From the NCBI GenBank assembly GCA_044355655.1, contig JBIKXS010000005.1:39391-103390 (forward strand): a DNA stretch of 64,000 nt. The letters are read 5' to 3'. Below the pieces are notes generated by a model, which was not told where the DNA came from, searched no databases, and saw only the letters and a program-made list of their open reading frames with translations. Shown piece by piece: positions 28,099 through 36,663 of the stretch (the stretch's first letter is position 1; each line of letters opens with the position of its first letter). A program made the translations under genes and the position numbers. Source of the stretch: UBA3064 sp023258775. GTDB taxonomy: Bacteria; Pseudomonadota; Gammaproteobacteria; Burkholderiales; Burkholderiaceae_E.

Positions 28099-29553
28099 TC
28101 AGCGACGCCAGAACGCGCCTGTGAACAAGACCAAGACGGTGAGCAACTCGAGTCGACCTAACAACATGGCAAAGCTCAACAAGTGCAATTGCAGGCCGTT
28201 GAGATGTCCGAAATTGGCGGTCGGTCCTACGCTCCCAAGACCGGGGCCGATGTTGTTCAGTGTTGCTACAACTGCAGAAACTGCGCTCACATAATCCATC
28301 CCCGTTAGGAGAAGCGCAAAACTTAAGGCGAGGGTACTAACGCCATAGATCAGCATAAAACCCAGCACTGCAGTAAGCACTTGGGGGTGTAAACTTTGTT
28401 GGCCCAGCGTGACGGGGTTGACCACGCGCGGGTGGATAATTCGAACCAGTTCACGCCTTGCCTGTTTGATCAGCAAAATTACACGAATCATCTTGATGCC
28501 GCCGCCCGTAGAACCGGCACAAGAGGAAAAACATCCTAAAACGAGTAATAAAGCAGGAATAAATGATGGCCAGTTTTCATAGTCTGCTGAGGCGTAGCCC
28601 GTGGTGGTGGCAAGCGACACCACATGAAATGCAGCCAGTCGCAGTGCCGCGAGCCAGTCAGATTCAATGCCTTCCATCACAAGAATAATCGTGACCAGCA
28701 AGCTTGCGATAAGAAGCAGGCTCCCATAAGCACGGATTTCGTAGTCCGAGCTGATTGGTTTAAACGATAGTGATCGCAGCACCACAAAATAGCGCAAAAA
28801 GCTGATACCCGACAAGGCCATGAAGAGCATCGCGACCAACTCGATTTCGACTGAATCCCAATAAGCAAAACTTGCATCATGCGAGGAGAATCCACCCAGA
28901 CCCATGGTGGTACACATATGCATAAAGGCATCTGGCCAGTTCATGCCAGCGGCTTTGTAGGCCAACATACAGGCAAGGGAAAATCCGAAATAAACCAGCC
29001 ATAGCCCACGCGCTGTTTCAGCGATTCGCGGCGTGAACTTGGTGTCCTTCATGGGGCCAGGCGTTTCGGCTTTATAAAGTTGTAAGCCGCCCAAACCGAG
29101 TAAGGGAAGAACCGCTACAACGAGAAGTACAATGCCAAGACCTCCAATGAGTTGCAAAAAGCATCGCCAAACATTGATAGATACGGGTAGGGCATCAAGC
29201 CCGCTTAGCGCAGTAGCGCCTGTTGCGGTCAATGCGCTGATCGATTCGAAGATCGCCTGACTCCATGTGATGTCGGGTACGGTCATCAATAAGGGAAATG
29301 CGGCGAAGCTTGGTAGCACGACCCAAACCATGTTAACGAGCAAAAAGCCATCACGTGCTAGCAGTTCGCGTCGAAAGCGTCGAGTCTTGAACCATAAAAG
29401 CCCACCGCTTCCCAAGGTGAACAAAAAGCTGCCAAGCCAAATTGCGATGTGCTCAGCCTGATCGACGCTAATCGCCCAAGCAAGGGGTACCAATTTTGCA
29501 AAGGCAAAGGCCATCACGATCTTGGCAAGCAATGCGGCTGCAGGTCCTATCAT
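28099..29553 (-). CDS. trkH: Potassium uptake protein TrkH
   Basis: Inner-membrane K+ translocating subunit, 484 residues, about ten membrane segments. The four P-loop-like selectivity regions are visible (SALTATGATALSGLD, CTTMGLGGFSSHD, LATTTGYASADYENWP, NNIGPGLGSVGP). It starts 2 bases after the trkA stop, so the pair forms one operon. Its end is 3 bases from the convergent methyltransferase pseudogene. Confidence 0.95.
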   Translation of the reverse strand: MIGPAAALLAKIVMAFAFAKLVPLAWAISVDQAEHIAIWLGSFLFTLGSGGLLWFKTRRFRRELLARDGFLLVNMVWVVLPSFAAFPLLMTVPDITWSQAIFESISALTATGATALSGLDALPVSINVWRCFLQLIGGLGIVLLVVAVLPLLGLGGLQLYKAETPGPMKDTKFTPRIAETARGLWLVYFGFSLACMLAYKAAGMNWPDAFMHMCTTMGLGGFSSHDASFAYWDSVEIELVAMLFMALSGISFLRYFVVLRSLSFKPISSDYEIRAYGSLLLIASLLVTIILVMEGIESDWLAALRLAAFHVVSLATTTGYASADYENWPSFIPALLLVLGCFSSCAGSTGGGIKMIRVILLIKQARRELVRIIHPRVVNPVTLGQQSLHPQVLTAVLGFMLIYGVSTLALSFALLLTGMDYVSAVSAVVATLNNIGPGLGSVGPTANFGHLNGLQLHLLSFAMLLGRLELLTVLVLFTGAFWRR

Positions 29554-29555
29554 GC

Positions 29556-30947
29556 TTAGCCGAAAAAAGTGGCGCTTACCTGAAAGAGCTTTTCAACGTC
29601 GCGAACCAAGCGCTTATTAGGTATAAAAATAACGATGTGATCGTCTTTCTGAATAACTGTGTCATGGTGTGGCATCAAAACTTCGGCGCGCTCATCTTCA
29701 CCACGAACGATTGCTCCAAATCTTGCACCTTTGGGCAGGCGGATTTCTTCAATCCTGCGCCCGACCAGCCGTGAGGTTTTCGCATCACCTCGGGCTATGC
29801 CCTCAAGAGCCTCTGCGGCACCACGTCTGAGTGAGTGTACAGCGACGACGTCACCCCGGCGAATGTGGGTGAGCAATTCACCGATGACGGTTTGAGCAGG
29901 TGAAACCGCGATATCAATCGTGCTGCCTTGCATCATCTCCGCATAAGCACGACGATTAATGAGTGCAAGTACCCGACGTGCGCCCAGTCGCTTGGCAAGC
30001 ATGGCCGACATGATGTTGTCTTCGTCGTCGCTAGTCAGGGCGAGAAAAAGATCCATATCGGCAACGTTCTCTTCAAGCAGTAAATCCTCATCAACGCAGT
30101 CGCCGTTTAAGACCAGCGTGCTTGAGGGTAGCTGGCTCGCAAGGTATTCACATCGTAAGTGCTGCTGTTCAATGATCTTCGTTTCATATCGATCCACAAG
30201 ATGTCGGGCAAGTCGAAGGCCAACCCTGCCGCCACCCGCAATCATCACTCGTTTAACTGGTTTGTCGCGTTGGTGAATCGCAGCGAGCACCTCGCGGATA
30301 TGGCTTGCTGCTGCGAGTACGAAGACTTCATCGCCTGCCTGAATCGTGCTTGTGCTCGTAGCCTCAATTTCATGATCTGCGCGGTAAAGTGCAACGACGC
30401 GCATTTCAAAATCTGGCAATAAACTTCGAAACTCGGCGATGCTGTGCCCTACGAGTGCTGACCCGGCATCGGCCCGAACAACGATTAGACTAACCAATCC
30501 CTTTGCAAATTCTAAAACTTGGAGCGCCTCCGGGTAGGAAATCAGCTGCTCAATGGTTTTTGTCACCGACTCTTCCGGACAAATCACACGATCGACGGCA
30601 AAACTATCTCTGGCAAGCAGTGCTTTTCCCTCGATGAATTCAGAGGATCTAAGACGCGCAATTGTGGTAGGAATGTTATAGAGTTGATGGGCTAATTTGC
30701 AAACGACAAGATTTGTTTCATCCGCTGCAGCGCAGGCAATAAGCATGTCGGCGTCAGCCGCGCCAGCTTCCTCGAGTACCGAGGGTTGAATGCCGTTTCC
30801 GACAACGCCGCGCAAATCCAAACGCTCTTCGAGTAGTCGAAGCCGAATCGGATCCTGGTCGATCACCGTGATGTCGTTGGGCTCTGAGACAAGACTTTCG
30901 GCGACACTTTCACCAACACGGCCCGCTCCAAGGATAATAATGTTCAA
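29556..30947 (-). CDS. trkA: Potassium transporter regulatory subunit TrkA
   Basis: Cytoplasmic NAD(H)/nucleotide-binding regulator of TrkH, 463 residues with two RCK units. Rossmann motifs are GAGRVGESVAE at the N-terminus and AGGGRVGLRLARHL at about residue 235; a TrkA-C domain follows each. The start is TTG, giving the standard N-terminus NIIILGAGRVG. Upstream lies the 19-nt tandem repeat array at 31005-31118. Confidence 0.95.
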   Translation of the reverse strand: MNIIILGAGRVGESVAESLVSEPNDITVIDQDPIRLRLLEERLDLRGVVGNGIQPSVLEEAGAADADMLIACAAADETNLVVCKLAHQLYNIPTTIARLRSSEFIEGKALLARDSFAVDRVICPEESVTKTIEQLISYPEALQVLEFAKGLVSLIVVRADAGSALVGHSIAEFRSLLPDFEMRVVALYRADHEIEATSTSTIQAGDEVFVLAAASHIREVLAAIHQRDKPVKRVMIAGGGRVGLRLARHLVDRYETKIIEQQHLRCEYLASQLPSSTLVLNGDCVDEDLLLEENVADMDLFLALTSDDEDNIMSAMLAKRLGARRVLALINRRAYAEMMQGSTIDIAVSPAQTVIGELLTHIRRGDVVAVHSLRRGAAEALEGIARGDAKTSRLVGRRIEEIRLPKGARFGAIVRGEDERAEVLMPHHDTVIQKDDHIVIFIPNKRLVRDVEKLFQVSATFFG

Positions 30948-31004
30948 ATTTTGATCGCAAAAAGAGATTTGGTTGTTAAGAGGCGTTAAGGGGGCGATGT
31001 TAAC

Positions 31005-31118
31005 TAAGGTGGTCGAAGCAAATTAAGGTGGTAAAAGGAATTTAAGGTTGTCGAAGCAAATTAAGGTGGTCGATGGAGTCTAAGGTTGTCGAAGGAATCT
31101 ATGGTCGGCGCAAGCTTC
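31005..31118 (+). repeat. Tandem repeat, 19 nt x 5-6
   Basis: Units start at 31005, 31024, 31043, 31062 and 31081, with a degraded sixth at 31100. Consensus TAAGGTKGTCGAAGSAANT. Single-base changes separate copies; further faint copies (TTAAGG) lie at 30977-31000. The array sits between the GST stop codon and the trkA start, in what must be the trkA leader or promoter. Every unit begins with TAA. Confidence 0.92.
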
Positions 31119-31774
31119 TAGGGGAGATTTCGCGCTTGCTGATGAGCCGGGCGGGCGAGGCAGTCCCGCAGCCAGGCCTGGGTACTGGGAAATCGTTCCC
31201 AAAACGCAGGACTCGCAGCGCGCGCCCACGACACCACACTGGCAACGCATAAATCAGCAATCGTGAAGCGCGAACCAGCGAGATAGACATAGTCGTTCGT
31301 CTGCTGGGCAATTAAGTGCTGCTCCAGCACGCTTAGGGGAAGCATCAGGCGTTTTTCAGCAGTCTCAGCTACTTCGGGCTTACGCTCAGCTTCGGGCATT
31401 GCGATTCGGTGCATCAAGATGCTTAGTGTGTCTTTCTCAAGCTCGGTCACTGTCCAAAAGGACCAGCGCAACGCTTGCGCCTTTTCTGCCGGGCTTGCCG
31501 GTGAAAGATCCAATCCATCAGCTTTTCCATACACGTCTGCGAGGTAGAGCGAACACGCCATACTTTCCCAGACCGTGATCAAAGTTCCACCCCGAATCTC
31601 GGTGAGCACGGGGATATGCCCATTGGGATTAACTTCGAGAAAGGCCGGGTTACGGGTTGCCCCATGGCGATAGCCTTGGGGTATGTGTTCAAAATCGATG
31701 GCGAGTTCGCAAGCGGTCCAAAGTGGTCTGAAGGCTCGTGATGCCGCGATACCGTAAATCCTTAGCTGATTCAT
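31118..31774 (-). CDS. Glutathione S-transferase family protein
   Basis: 218 residues. N-terminal thioredoxin-like domain with SRAFRPLWTACELAI and the cis-Pro region GHIPVLTE then WESMACSLYLAD; C-terminal helical domain with RFTIADLCVASVVSWA. Likely conjugates glutathione to an electrophile; substrate unknown. Divergent from panC. Ends inside the degraded last unit of the tandem repeat. Confidence 0.9.
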   Translation of the reverse strand: MNQLRIYGIAASRAFRPLWTACELAIDFEHIPQGYRHGATRNPAFLEVNPNGHIPVLTEIRGGTLITVWESMACSLYLADVYGKADGLDLSPASPAEKAQALRWSFWTVTELEKDTLSILMHRIAMPEAERKPEVAETAEKRLMLPLSVLEQHLIAQQTNDYVYLAGSRFTIADLCVASVVSWARAASPAFWERFPSTQAWLRDCLARPAHQQARNLP

Positions 31775-31845
31775 TGGTCAAAGCTCGTTTATGCTGTTAG
31801 TTATTCGAAATCATTTTGTCATTTGCACGACAGCCCAGGGAAAGC

Positions 31846-32937
31846 ATGCATATTGTCCACACGATTGCTGAACTACGACAAGCCATTTCTTCTGCGGCGC
31901 GGCCCGCATTTGTACCCACCATGGGAAATCTGCATCGAGGTCATTTGAGTCTGCTTGAGCAGGCAAGAGAACTTGGCGATTGTACGGTCGCAAGTATTTT
32001 TGTTAATCGCTTGCAATTTCTTCCAAGTGAAGATTTTGACCGATATCCGCGAACTTGGGACGCTGATTGTCAGGCGCTGGCTTCAGTGAATTGTGATGTT
32101 TTGTTCGCGCCTCGTGAGCAAGATCTTTACCCCGAACCACAGCGCTTTAAAGTCATGGCCGATCCAGCACTTGCGGCTAAGCTTGAGGGAGCGTTTAGAC
32201 CGGGATTCTTTGACGGCGTTTGCACCGTGGTGCTCAAGCTTTTTGTTGCTGTTTTTGCTGGCAAAACACAAGGGGTCGCCGTATTCGGCAAAAAAGACTA
32301 TCAGCAGCTTAAAGTTGTTGAGGCAATGACTAAACAGTTTGCGCTTCCCTTAAGTATTGTTGCTGGTGAGACAGCACGCGACAGCGATGGTTTGGCCTTG
32401 AGTTCTAGAAATGCTTATCTGACTGATGCGCAACGTAAGCAGGCTTGTACGCTCTACCAGCAGCTTTTACACTTTGCAGAACGGTATCGAATCCAAAGCC
32501 TGGCAGATCAAGTGATTGAGGGTGAACAATCACAAGAGCCTCATGAGAGGCTCGCAGACTGGGTTGCGCGTGCTGAACAAGCCGCGAAAGAAAGCCTTCA
32601 AGCGCAGGGCTGGCAGGTGGACTACCTGAGTTTGCGCAGATGCGCCGATCTTGAGCCTGCATATATGATGGAGCCTACGCACACGCTTGAGCCTACGCAC
32701 AAGCTTGAGCCTGCGTACAAGCTTGAGGCGGTTGATAAGCTTGAGGCCACGCAGGCGCTTGAACCTACCGACAAGGCTAAACCCGCGCACGCCGCTGATC
32801 CTGCGCGAGACCTTGAATATAGGCAACCCCCTGGAAATGAGCATAAGGCTGAATGTGGACTCGAGGGTCAAGCGCTTGTGCTTTTGGCCGCAGCACGGCT
32901 TGGACAAACCCGGTTGATCGACAATTTAGAACTCTAA
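31846..32937 (+). CDS. panC: Pantothenate synthetase with a repeat-derived insertion
   Basis: Joins pantoate and beta-alanine using ATP in pantothenate and CoA synthesis. 363 residues, against about 280 in the family. Canonical parts are intact: PTMGNLHRGHLSL (His30, His33), KKDYQQLKVVE, and RDSDGLALSSRNAYL. The extra length is a stretch of about 65 residues (269-337) inserted between the VDYLSLRRCADL strand and the C-terminal VLLAAARLGQTRLIDN, built from Leu-Glu-Pro-x-x-Lys hexapeptides. ATG 31846 follows AGGGA. panB is not adjacent. Confidence 0.94.
   Translation: MHIVHTIAELRQAISSAARPAFVPTMGNLHRGHLSLLEQARELGDCTVASIFVNRLQFLPSEDFDRYPRTWDADCQALASVNCDVLFAPREQDLYPEPQRFKVMADPALAAKLEGAFRPGFFDGVCTVVLKLFVAVFAGKTQGVAVFGKKDYQQLKVVEAMTKQFALPLSIVAGETARDSDGLALSSRNAYLTDAQRKQACTLYQQLLHFAERYRIQSLADQVIEGEQSQEPHERLADWVARAEQAAKESLQAQGWQVDYLSLRRCADLEPAYMMEPTHTLEPTHKLEPAYKLEAVDKLEATQALEPTDKAKPAHAADPARDLEYRQPPGNEHKAECGLEGQALVLLAAARLGQTRLIDNLEL
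32650..32829 (+). repeat. Intragenic tandem repeat in panC, 18 nt x 10
   Basis: Ten in-frame 18-base units start at 32650, 32668, 32686 and so on to 32812, with consensus CTTGAGCCTACGCACAAG. The middle three are nearly identical; the outer ones have drifted. Encodes LEPTHK-like hexapeptides. It enlarges a loop near the enzyme's C-terminal domain without changing frame. Confidence 0.93.
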
Positions 32938-33017
32938 TAGAAGACTTCTCTATGACGCGCTGCTGATCATTCAAAGCAAACATTCAAAGCCAAAAGTAAC
33001 GATCCGCAAAAAAGACA

Positions 33018-34247
33018 ATGATGCAGAAGTCCTTTGTATTCCAAATGTGTCTTGGCCAGATTGGCAATCTCCTGCCTCATGTGGTGGTGCCAGCTGTGAT
33101 GACTGCGCATCTGATCCCTGAGTGGGGCCTGACAAACACCGAAGCTGGCCTCCTCGCTGCGGCTTATGCTGTGGGCTATATGGCGGCAGTGCCCGTGCTG
33201 AGTGCGCTGACTGATCGCTTTGATGCAAAAGGGATTTTGTTTTGGGGATCGCTGGCAAGTACTTTAGCGACCCTGGGTTTTGGTATTTTTGCTAAGGCTT
33301 ACGGTATCGCACTGCTTTTCTGGGCGCTGGCAGGTGCAGGCTTTGCCGGGGCTTATATGCCTGGTTTGAGAGCATTAACCGATCGGCTCGATCCTGGTGA
33401 CAGTTCTCGTAGTGTTACTTTTTATACATCGAGTTTTTCGCTTGGCGTTGGTCTTTCGTTCCTGGTTTCACAATGCATTGCCGACGCGTTTGGCTGGCGT
33501 TGGGCTTTTGTGATCACCGGTTTGGGTCCGCTTTGGATGGTTCGTTGTGCCTGGAGCATGCAAGCTAAGCCGCCACCCCCGCCAAGTGCTGCCTTACTCG
33601 ATTTCAGGCCCGTGCTGCGTAATCGCCCGGCGATGGGTTTCATCCTATCTTATGGTGCCCATTGTTTTGAGCTCTATGGGATAAGAACCTGGATAGTTGC
33701 CTTCTGGACTTTTGTGATTCATCAACAGGCTGCCCGCGATGGCTTGATGCAAAACCTGGCGGGCTGGATTACGCCCATGATCGTGAGCGTGCTATTCACT
33801 GTGTTAGCCATGCCTGCGAGCATTGCTGGCAATGAATTATCGATTCGATTTGGGCGGCACCGAGCCATTCCCGCCATTCAGTTTGCTTCGGGCGCGATCG
33901 CCTTTCTGATTGCGATGAATGCAGATGGATCAATGCTAATCCTGCTTCCGCTGATCCTGTTATACGCGCTGACCGTGCCAGCAGACTCTGGTTCGCTGAC
34001 CTCAGGTATGAGTGCAAGCGCCGACCTGCGTTACCGAGGAGCTACGCTCGCGATGCACTCCACGGTCGGATTTGGCCTCTCAGCACTGGCTGGTTGGCTG
34101 CTCGGCCTTTGTCTAGATGCCTTTGGAGGGGCGATGCAAGCGCAAGCCTGGCAAGCAGCATTTGTGCTACTTTCATGCTCAATCCTGTTTGGGCCTTTGG
34201 CGCTTCGCCTTGGCAAACGAGATGCCAATACGGCCAAGTCCCAGTAA
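33018..34247 (+). CDS. MFS transporter
   Basis: 409 residues, about twelve membrane segments. Early loop motif SALTDRFDAKGILFWGS is the MFS signature region; further GAGFAGAYMPGLRAL. Resembles small sugar/metabolite or drug porters (YfcJ/CynX style); no substrate is clear. ATG at 33018 or 33021. Follows panC by 80 bases. Confidence 0.85.
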   Translation: MMQKSFVFQMCLGQIGNLLPHVVVPAVMTAHLIPEWGLTNTEAGLLAAAYAVGYMAAVPVLSALTDRFDAKGILFWGSLASTLATLGFGIFAKAYGIALLFWALAGAGFAGAYMPGLRALTDRLDPGDSSRSVTFYTSSFSLGVGLSFLVSQCIADAFGWRWAFVITGLGPLWMVRCAWSMQAKPPPPPSAALLDFRPVLRNRPAMGFILSYGAHCFELYGIRTWIVAFWTFVIHQQAARDGLMQNLAGWITPMIVSVLFTVLAMPASIAGNELSIRFGRHRAIPAIQFASGAIAFLIAMNADGSMLILLPLILLYALTVPADSGSLTSGMSASADLRYRGATLAMHSTVGFGLSALAGWLLGLCLDAFGGAMQAQAWQAAFVLLSCSILFGPLALRLGKRDANTAKSQ

Positions 34248-34276
34248 ATGCCAGTGCTTGAGCGGGTTTTCAGCGC

Positions 34277-34288
34277 GCTTTCGAAAGC
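34277..34288. other. 12-bp perfect palindrome GCTTTCGAAAGC
   Basis: Lies 30 bases after the MFS stop codon in the 263-base gap before the hydroxybutyrate dehydrogenase gene. No T-run follows. Could be a regulator site or chance. The rest of this gap holds no gene I can support; the last part has AAGGGAG ahead of the next start. Confidence 0.4.
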
Positions 34289-34510
34289 ATTCCTCCTGAA
34301 CTTCATCGCTCACTGAGATTTTTCCCATTGCCGATGCTTGTGCAAATCTTCATGTGTGAAGACACCCGTATCCGGCTAGATAGCATCGCTCGCTCCCGCG
34401 TTGCTGACTGTCATTGTATTGTCTTTAAATTGTCATGTGAGCGCGCATCATAAGACGTATTGTGTAATTCGATAATTTCGTCAAGCAAAGAACAGCAAAG
34501 GGAGTCAAGC

Positions 34511-35296
34511 ATGAGCCTGAAGGGAAAACACGCACTGGTCACCGGGTCAACAAGTGGCATTGGCTTAGGCATTGCAGAGGGTCTGGCTAAAGAGGGCGTT
34601 CACCTGGTCTTAAACGGCTTTGGGGACCCTGGCGACATTGAGATACAACGCAAACGACTCGCAGACCAGTATGGGGTCCAAGTGATTTATGACGGTGCCG
34701 ATATGAGCAAAGGGGCTGACATTGCTCGAATGATGGCAGTAATTGCAGCTAAGACAGGGGGGTTAGATATTCTGGTCAATAACGCTGGCATTCAACATGT
34801 ATCGCCGGTGGAAGCTTTTCCTGAGGAAAGGTGGGACGCTATCATTGCGATTAATTTAAGTTCTGCATTTCATACCACTAAAGCTGCGATGCCCTACATG
34901 AAGCAGCGCCGATGGGGTCGAGTGATCAATATTGCGTCGGCACATGGTCTGGTTGCGTCGCCCTTTAAGTCGGCTTATGTAGCGGCCAAGCATGGCATCA
35001 TGGGGTTTACGAAAACCGTTGCGCTTGAATGCGCGCAAGACGGTGTTACGGTGAACGCAATATGCCCTGGCTATGTGCTAACCCCACTCGTTGAGAAGCA
35101 AATCCCCGACACGGCTAAAGCCAGAGGTCTTAGCGAAGAGCAAGTCAAGCGCGATGTCCTGCTTGCTGCCCAGCCAACTAAGAAATTTGTAACGGTTGAA
35201 CAAATTGCTGCAACAACGATCTTTTTATGCTCGGATGCTGCTGCCTCTATTACGGGCTCGCATATCGCGGTTGAGGGCGGATGGGTAGCGCAGTAG
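34511..35296 (+). CDS. 3-hydroxybutyrate dehydrogenase
   Basis: SDR enzyme of 261 residues that oxidises D-3-hydroxybutyrate to acetoacetate in polyhydroxybutyrate use. TGSTSGIGLGIA cofactor site, NNAGIQHVSPVEAFPEERWD, catalytic YVAAKHG, and the family-specific LLAAQPTKKFVT and HIAVEGGWVAQ end. AAGGGAG precedes ATG 34511; a longer frame to 34460 is unlikely. The length and motifs match bdhA/hbdH-type enzymes. Confidence 0.92.
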   Translation: MSLKGKHALVTGSTSGIGLGIAEGLAKEGVHLVLNGFGDPGDIEIQRKRLADQYGVQVIYDGADMSKGADIARMMAVIAAKTGGLDILVNNAGIQHVSPVEAFPEERWDAIIAINLSSAFHTTKAAMPYMKQRRWGRVINIASAHGLVASPFKSAYVAAKHGIMGFTKTVALECAQDGVTVNAICPGYVLTPLVEKQIPDTAKARGLSEEQVKRDVLLAAQPTKKFVTVEQIAATTIFLCSDAAASITGSHIAVEGGWVAQ

Positions 35297-35443
35297 CGAT
35301 TACGCCAGCAAGAAAGGTGCTTCGGGTCCTTGTGCGCTTGAAGATGGACGGCTCGATGTTGACGTCATCGTGATAAATGATCGAATTGATCTGAGCACAA
35401 CGGAGTAGATCCTCTATAAAGCGATGTGAGTAGCCCTGGGCTG

Positions 35444-36202
35444 CTACTTCGCGGTATACCCACCATCGATCACAAGCTCGGCACCTGTCATGAACGAGGA
35501 CTCATCGCTTGCCAGAAAGACCACGCCTTGCGCAATATCATGGGGCTGACCCAGGCGACCCAAAGGATGTTTCTCAAGTAGACTTTGCAAGCCCCAAGAT
35601 GGATCGGGCATTTGCTGAACAGCACGTTGGACCAGTGGCGTGTCAACAAAGCCTGGGTGGATCGAGTTCACCCTCACTTTCCAGCCTTTTTCAGCGCACT
35701 CCAGCGCCGCAGCTTTGCTGAGCAGTGTGACACCACCTTTTGATGCACAGTATGCAGGGCTCAAGGGCAGGCCTATCTTGCCAGCTATAGAACTCATATT
35801 GATCACACTGCCGCCCCCGCGGTCGCGCATCCTCGCAATGGCTGCTCGCATGCCGTAGAACACGCCGGTGAGGTTAACGCTCATGATTCGATGCCAGTCC
35901 TCATTCGTGGTTTCAACAATACCTTTGCGAATCCCGATACCGGCATTATTTACAAGCGCATCGATTCGGCCATAGCGATCAAGCACACTATCGAGTACAC
36001 CATCCCAAGCGCTGTCTTTGCTGCTGTCCAGCGCAATAAATTCGCTCGATGGCAGTGAGCGAGACGCAAGCTTGCCAGCATCAGCATCAATATCGGTAAG
36101 CACAACGATTGCCCCTTCGCCATGACAGGCTTTAGCCGATGCGAGGCCGATCCCTGAGGCTGCGCCCGTTACAACAACCACCTTATTCATCAAGCGCTTC
36201 AT
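35444..36202 (-). CDS. SDR-family oxidoreductase
   Basis: 252 residues. Cofactor motif TGAASGIGLASA, NNAGIGI, catalytic YCASKGG, and the closing TGAELVIDGGYTAK. Start at 36202 has AAGGG six bases upstream. The frame extends further, reading three copies of MVRKQQTA encoded by the 24-nt tandem repeat at 36223-36294, so an N-terminally extended form could be made. Substrate unknown. Confidence 0.88.
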   Translation of the reverse strand: MKRLMNKVVVVTGAASGIGLASAKACHGEGAIVVLTDIDADAGKLASRSLPSSEFIALDSSKDSAWDGVLDSVLDRYGRIDALVNNAGIGIRKGIVETTNEDWHRIMSVNLTGVFYGMRAAIARMRDRGGGSVINMSSIAGKIGLPLSPAYCASKGGVTLLSKAAALECAEKGWKVRVNSIHPGFVDTPLVQRAVQQMPDPSWGLQSLLEKHPLGRLGQPHDIAQGVVFLASDESSFMTGAELVIDGGYTAK

Positions 36203-36222
36203 AATCATTCCCTTAAAGATTT

Positions 36223-36294
36223 GCTTTCTCACCATAGCGGTCTGGTGCTTTCTTACCATAGCAGTCTGCTGCTTTCTTACCATAGCGGTCTGGC
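36223..36294 (+). repeat. Tandem repeat, 24 nt x 3
   Basis: Three units, 36223-36246, 36247-36270 and 36271-36294, consensus GCTTTCTTACCATAGCGGTC then TGGT, with one to three mismatches. Located in the divergent region between an SDR gene and the Cys-rich peptide gene. On the minus strand each unit carries an ATG in frame with the SDR. Confidence 0.93.
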
Positions 36295-36325
36295 TTGCGC
36301 TACGATGTCGACTCGTTCAACAAGG

Positions 36326-36338
36326 AAAGGAGGTGATC
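36326..36338 (+). promoter_or_regulatory. Near-perfect Shine-Dalgarno site
   Basis: AAAGGAGGTGATC is complementary to the extreme 3' end of 16S rRNA over its whole length, far beyond a normal 4-6 base match. GGAGG is six bases ahead of GTG 36340. Implies strong translation of the following small gene. Confidence 0.88.
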
Positions 36339-36339
36339 T

Positions 36340-36489
36340 GTGAAACATCGCAAAGCTCTATTGGCCATGGCCCTCGCTTCGTCGGCACTGATTGCAGCAC
36401 CTGCAGTGAAAGCCTGCGGCAAGAAGTGCGGATCCAAGAAGGAACAGGCCAAGTGCGCCAAGAAGGACGGCAAGTGCGCTAAGAAGTGA
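36340..36489 (+). CDS. Small secreted Cys/Lys-rich peptide
   Basis: 49 residues, GTG start, unrecognised family. Residues 1-25 form a signal peptide (KHRKALLAMALASSALIAA then PAVKA); the mature part, residues 26-49, has four Cys (26, 30, 39, 46) and ten Lys, with KCAKK occurring twice. Val-Lys-Ala-Cys is a poor lipobox, so secretion to the periplasm is more likely than lipid anchoring. Metal binding, DNA/anion binding or a toxic peptide are all possible. The strong ribosome site at 36326-36338 supports expression; a chain of stem-loops follows the stop. Confidence 0.8.
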   Translation: MKHRKALLAMALASSALIAAPAVKACGKKCGSKKEQAKCAKKDGKCAKK

Positions 36490-36496
36490 AGGCGGT

Positions 36497-36623
36497 GCTG
36501 CGCAAAAAATTGCACAGCTTTGGCCCTCGAAGAGGCCAACACTGCTGAGGACATTGGCTTTATCGCCCATGTCGGTCCGGTCATGCGGGCTTCGGGTGTT
36601 GCAGGGAACTCCTTGCAACACCC
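36497..36623 (+). other. Run of four RNA stem-loops after the peptide gene
   Basis: Stem 1: 36497-36505 with 36510-36518, loop AAAA, one mismatch, then TTT. Stem 2: 36520-36528 with 36532-36539, one bulged C, loop GAA. Stem 3: 36565-36571 with 36582-36590, weaker. Stem 4: GGGTGTTGCAGGG (36594-36606) with 36611-36623, 13 pairs with one G-U and loop AACT. The G-U favours transcription of the plus strand. No long U-tract, so a simple intrinsic terminator is not shown. Confidence 0.65.
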
Positions 36624-36663
36624 CCCAATCCCTTGAGATGTGCTCACTTTGCGAATTCGAACA

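Noticed and set aside
31005..31118. CRISPR array
   Set aside because: Repeats are 19 nt, degenerate and contiguous, without spacers or cas genes.
36340..36489. Bufferin-type (BufA) peptide
   Set aside because: No DUF692 BufB or BufC gene adjoins and the Cys spacing differs.
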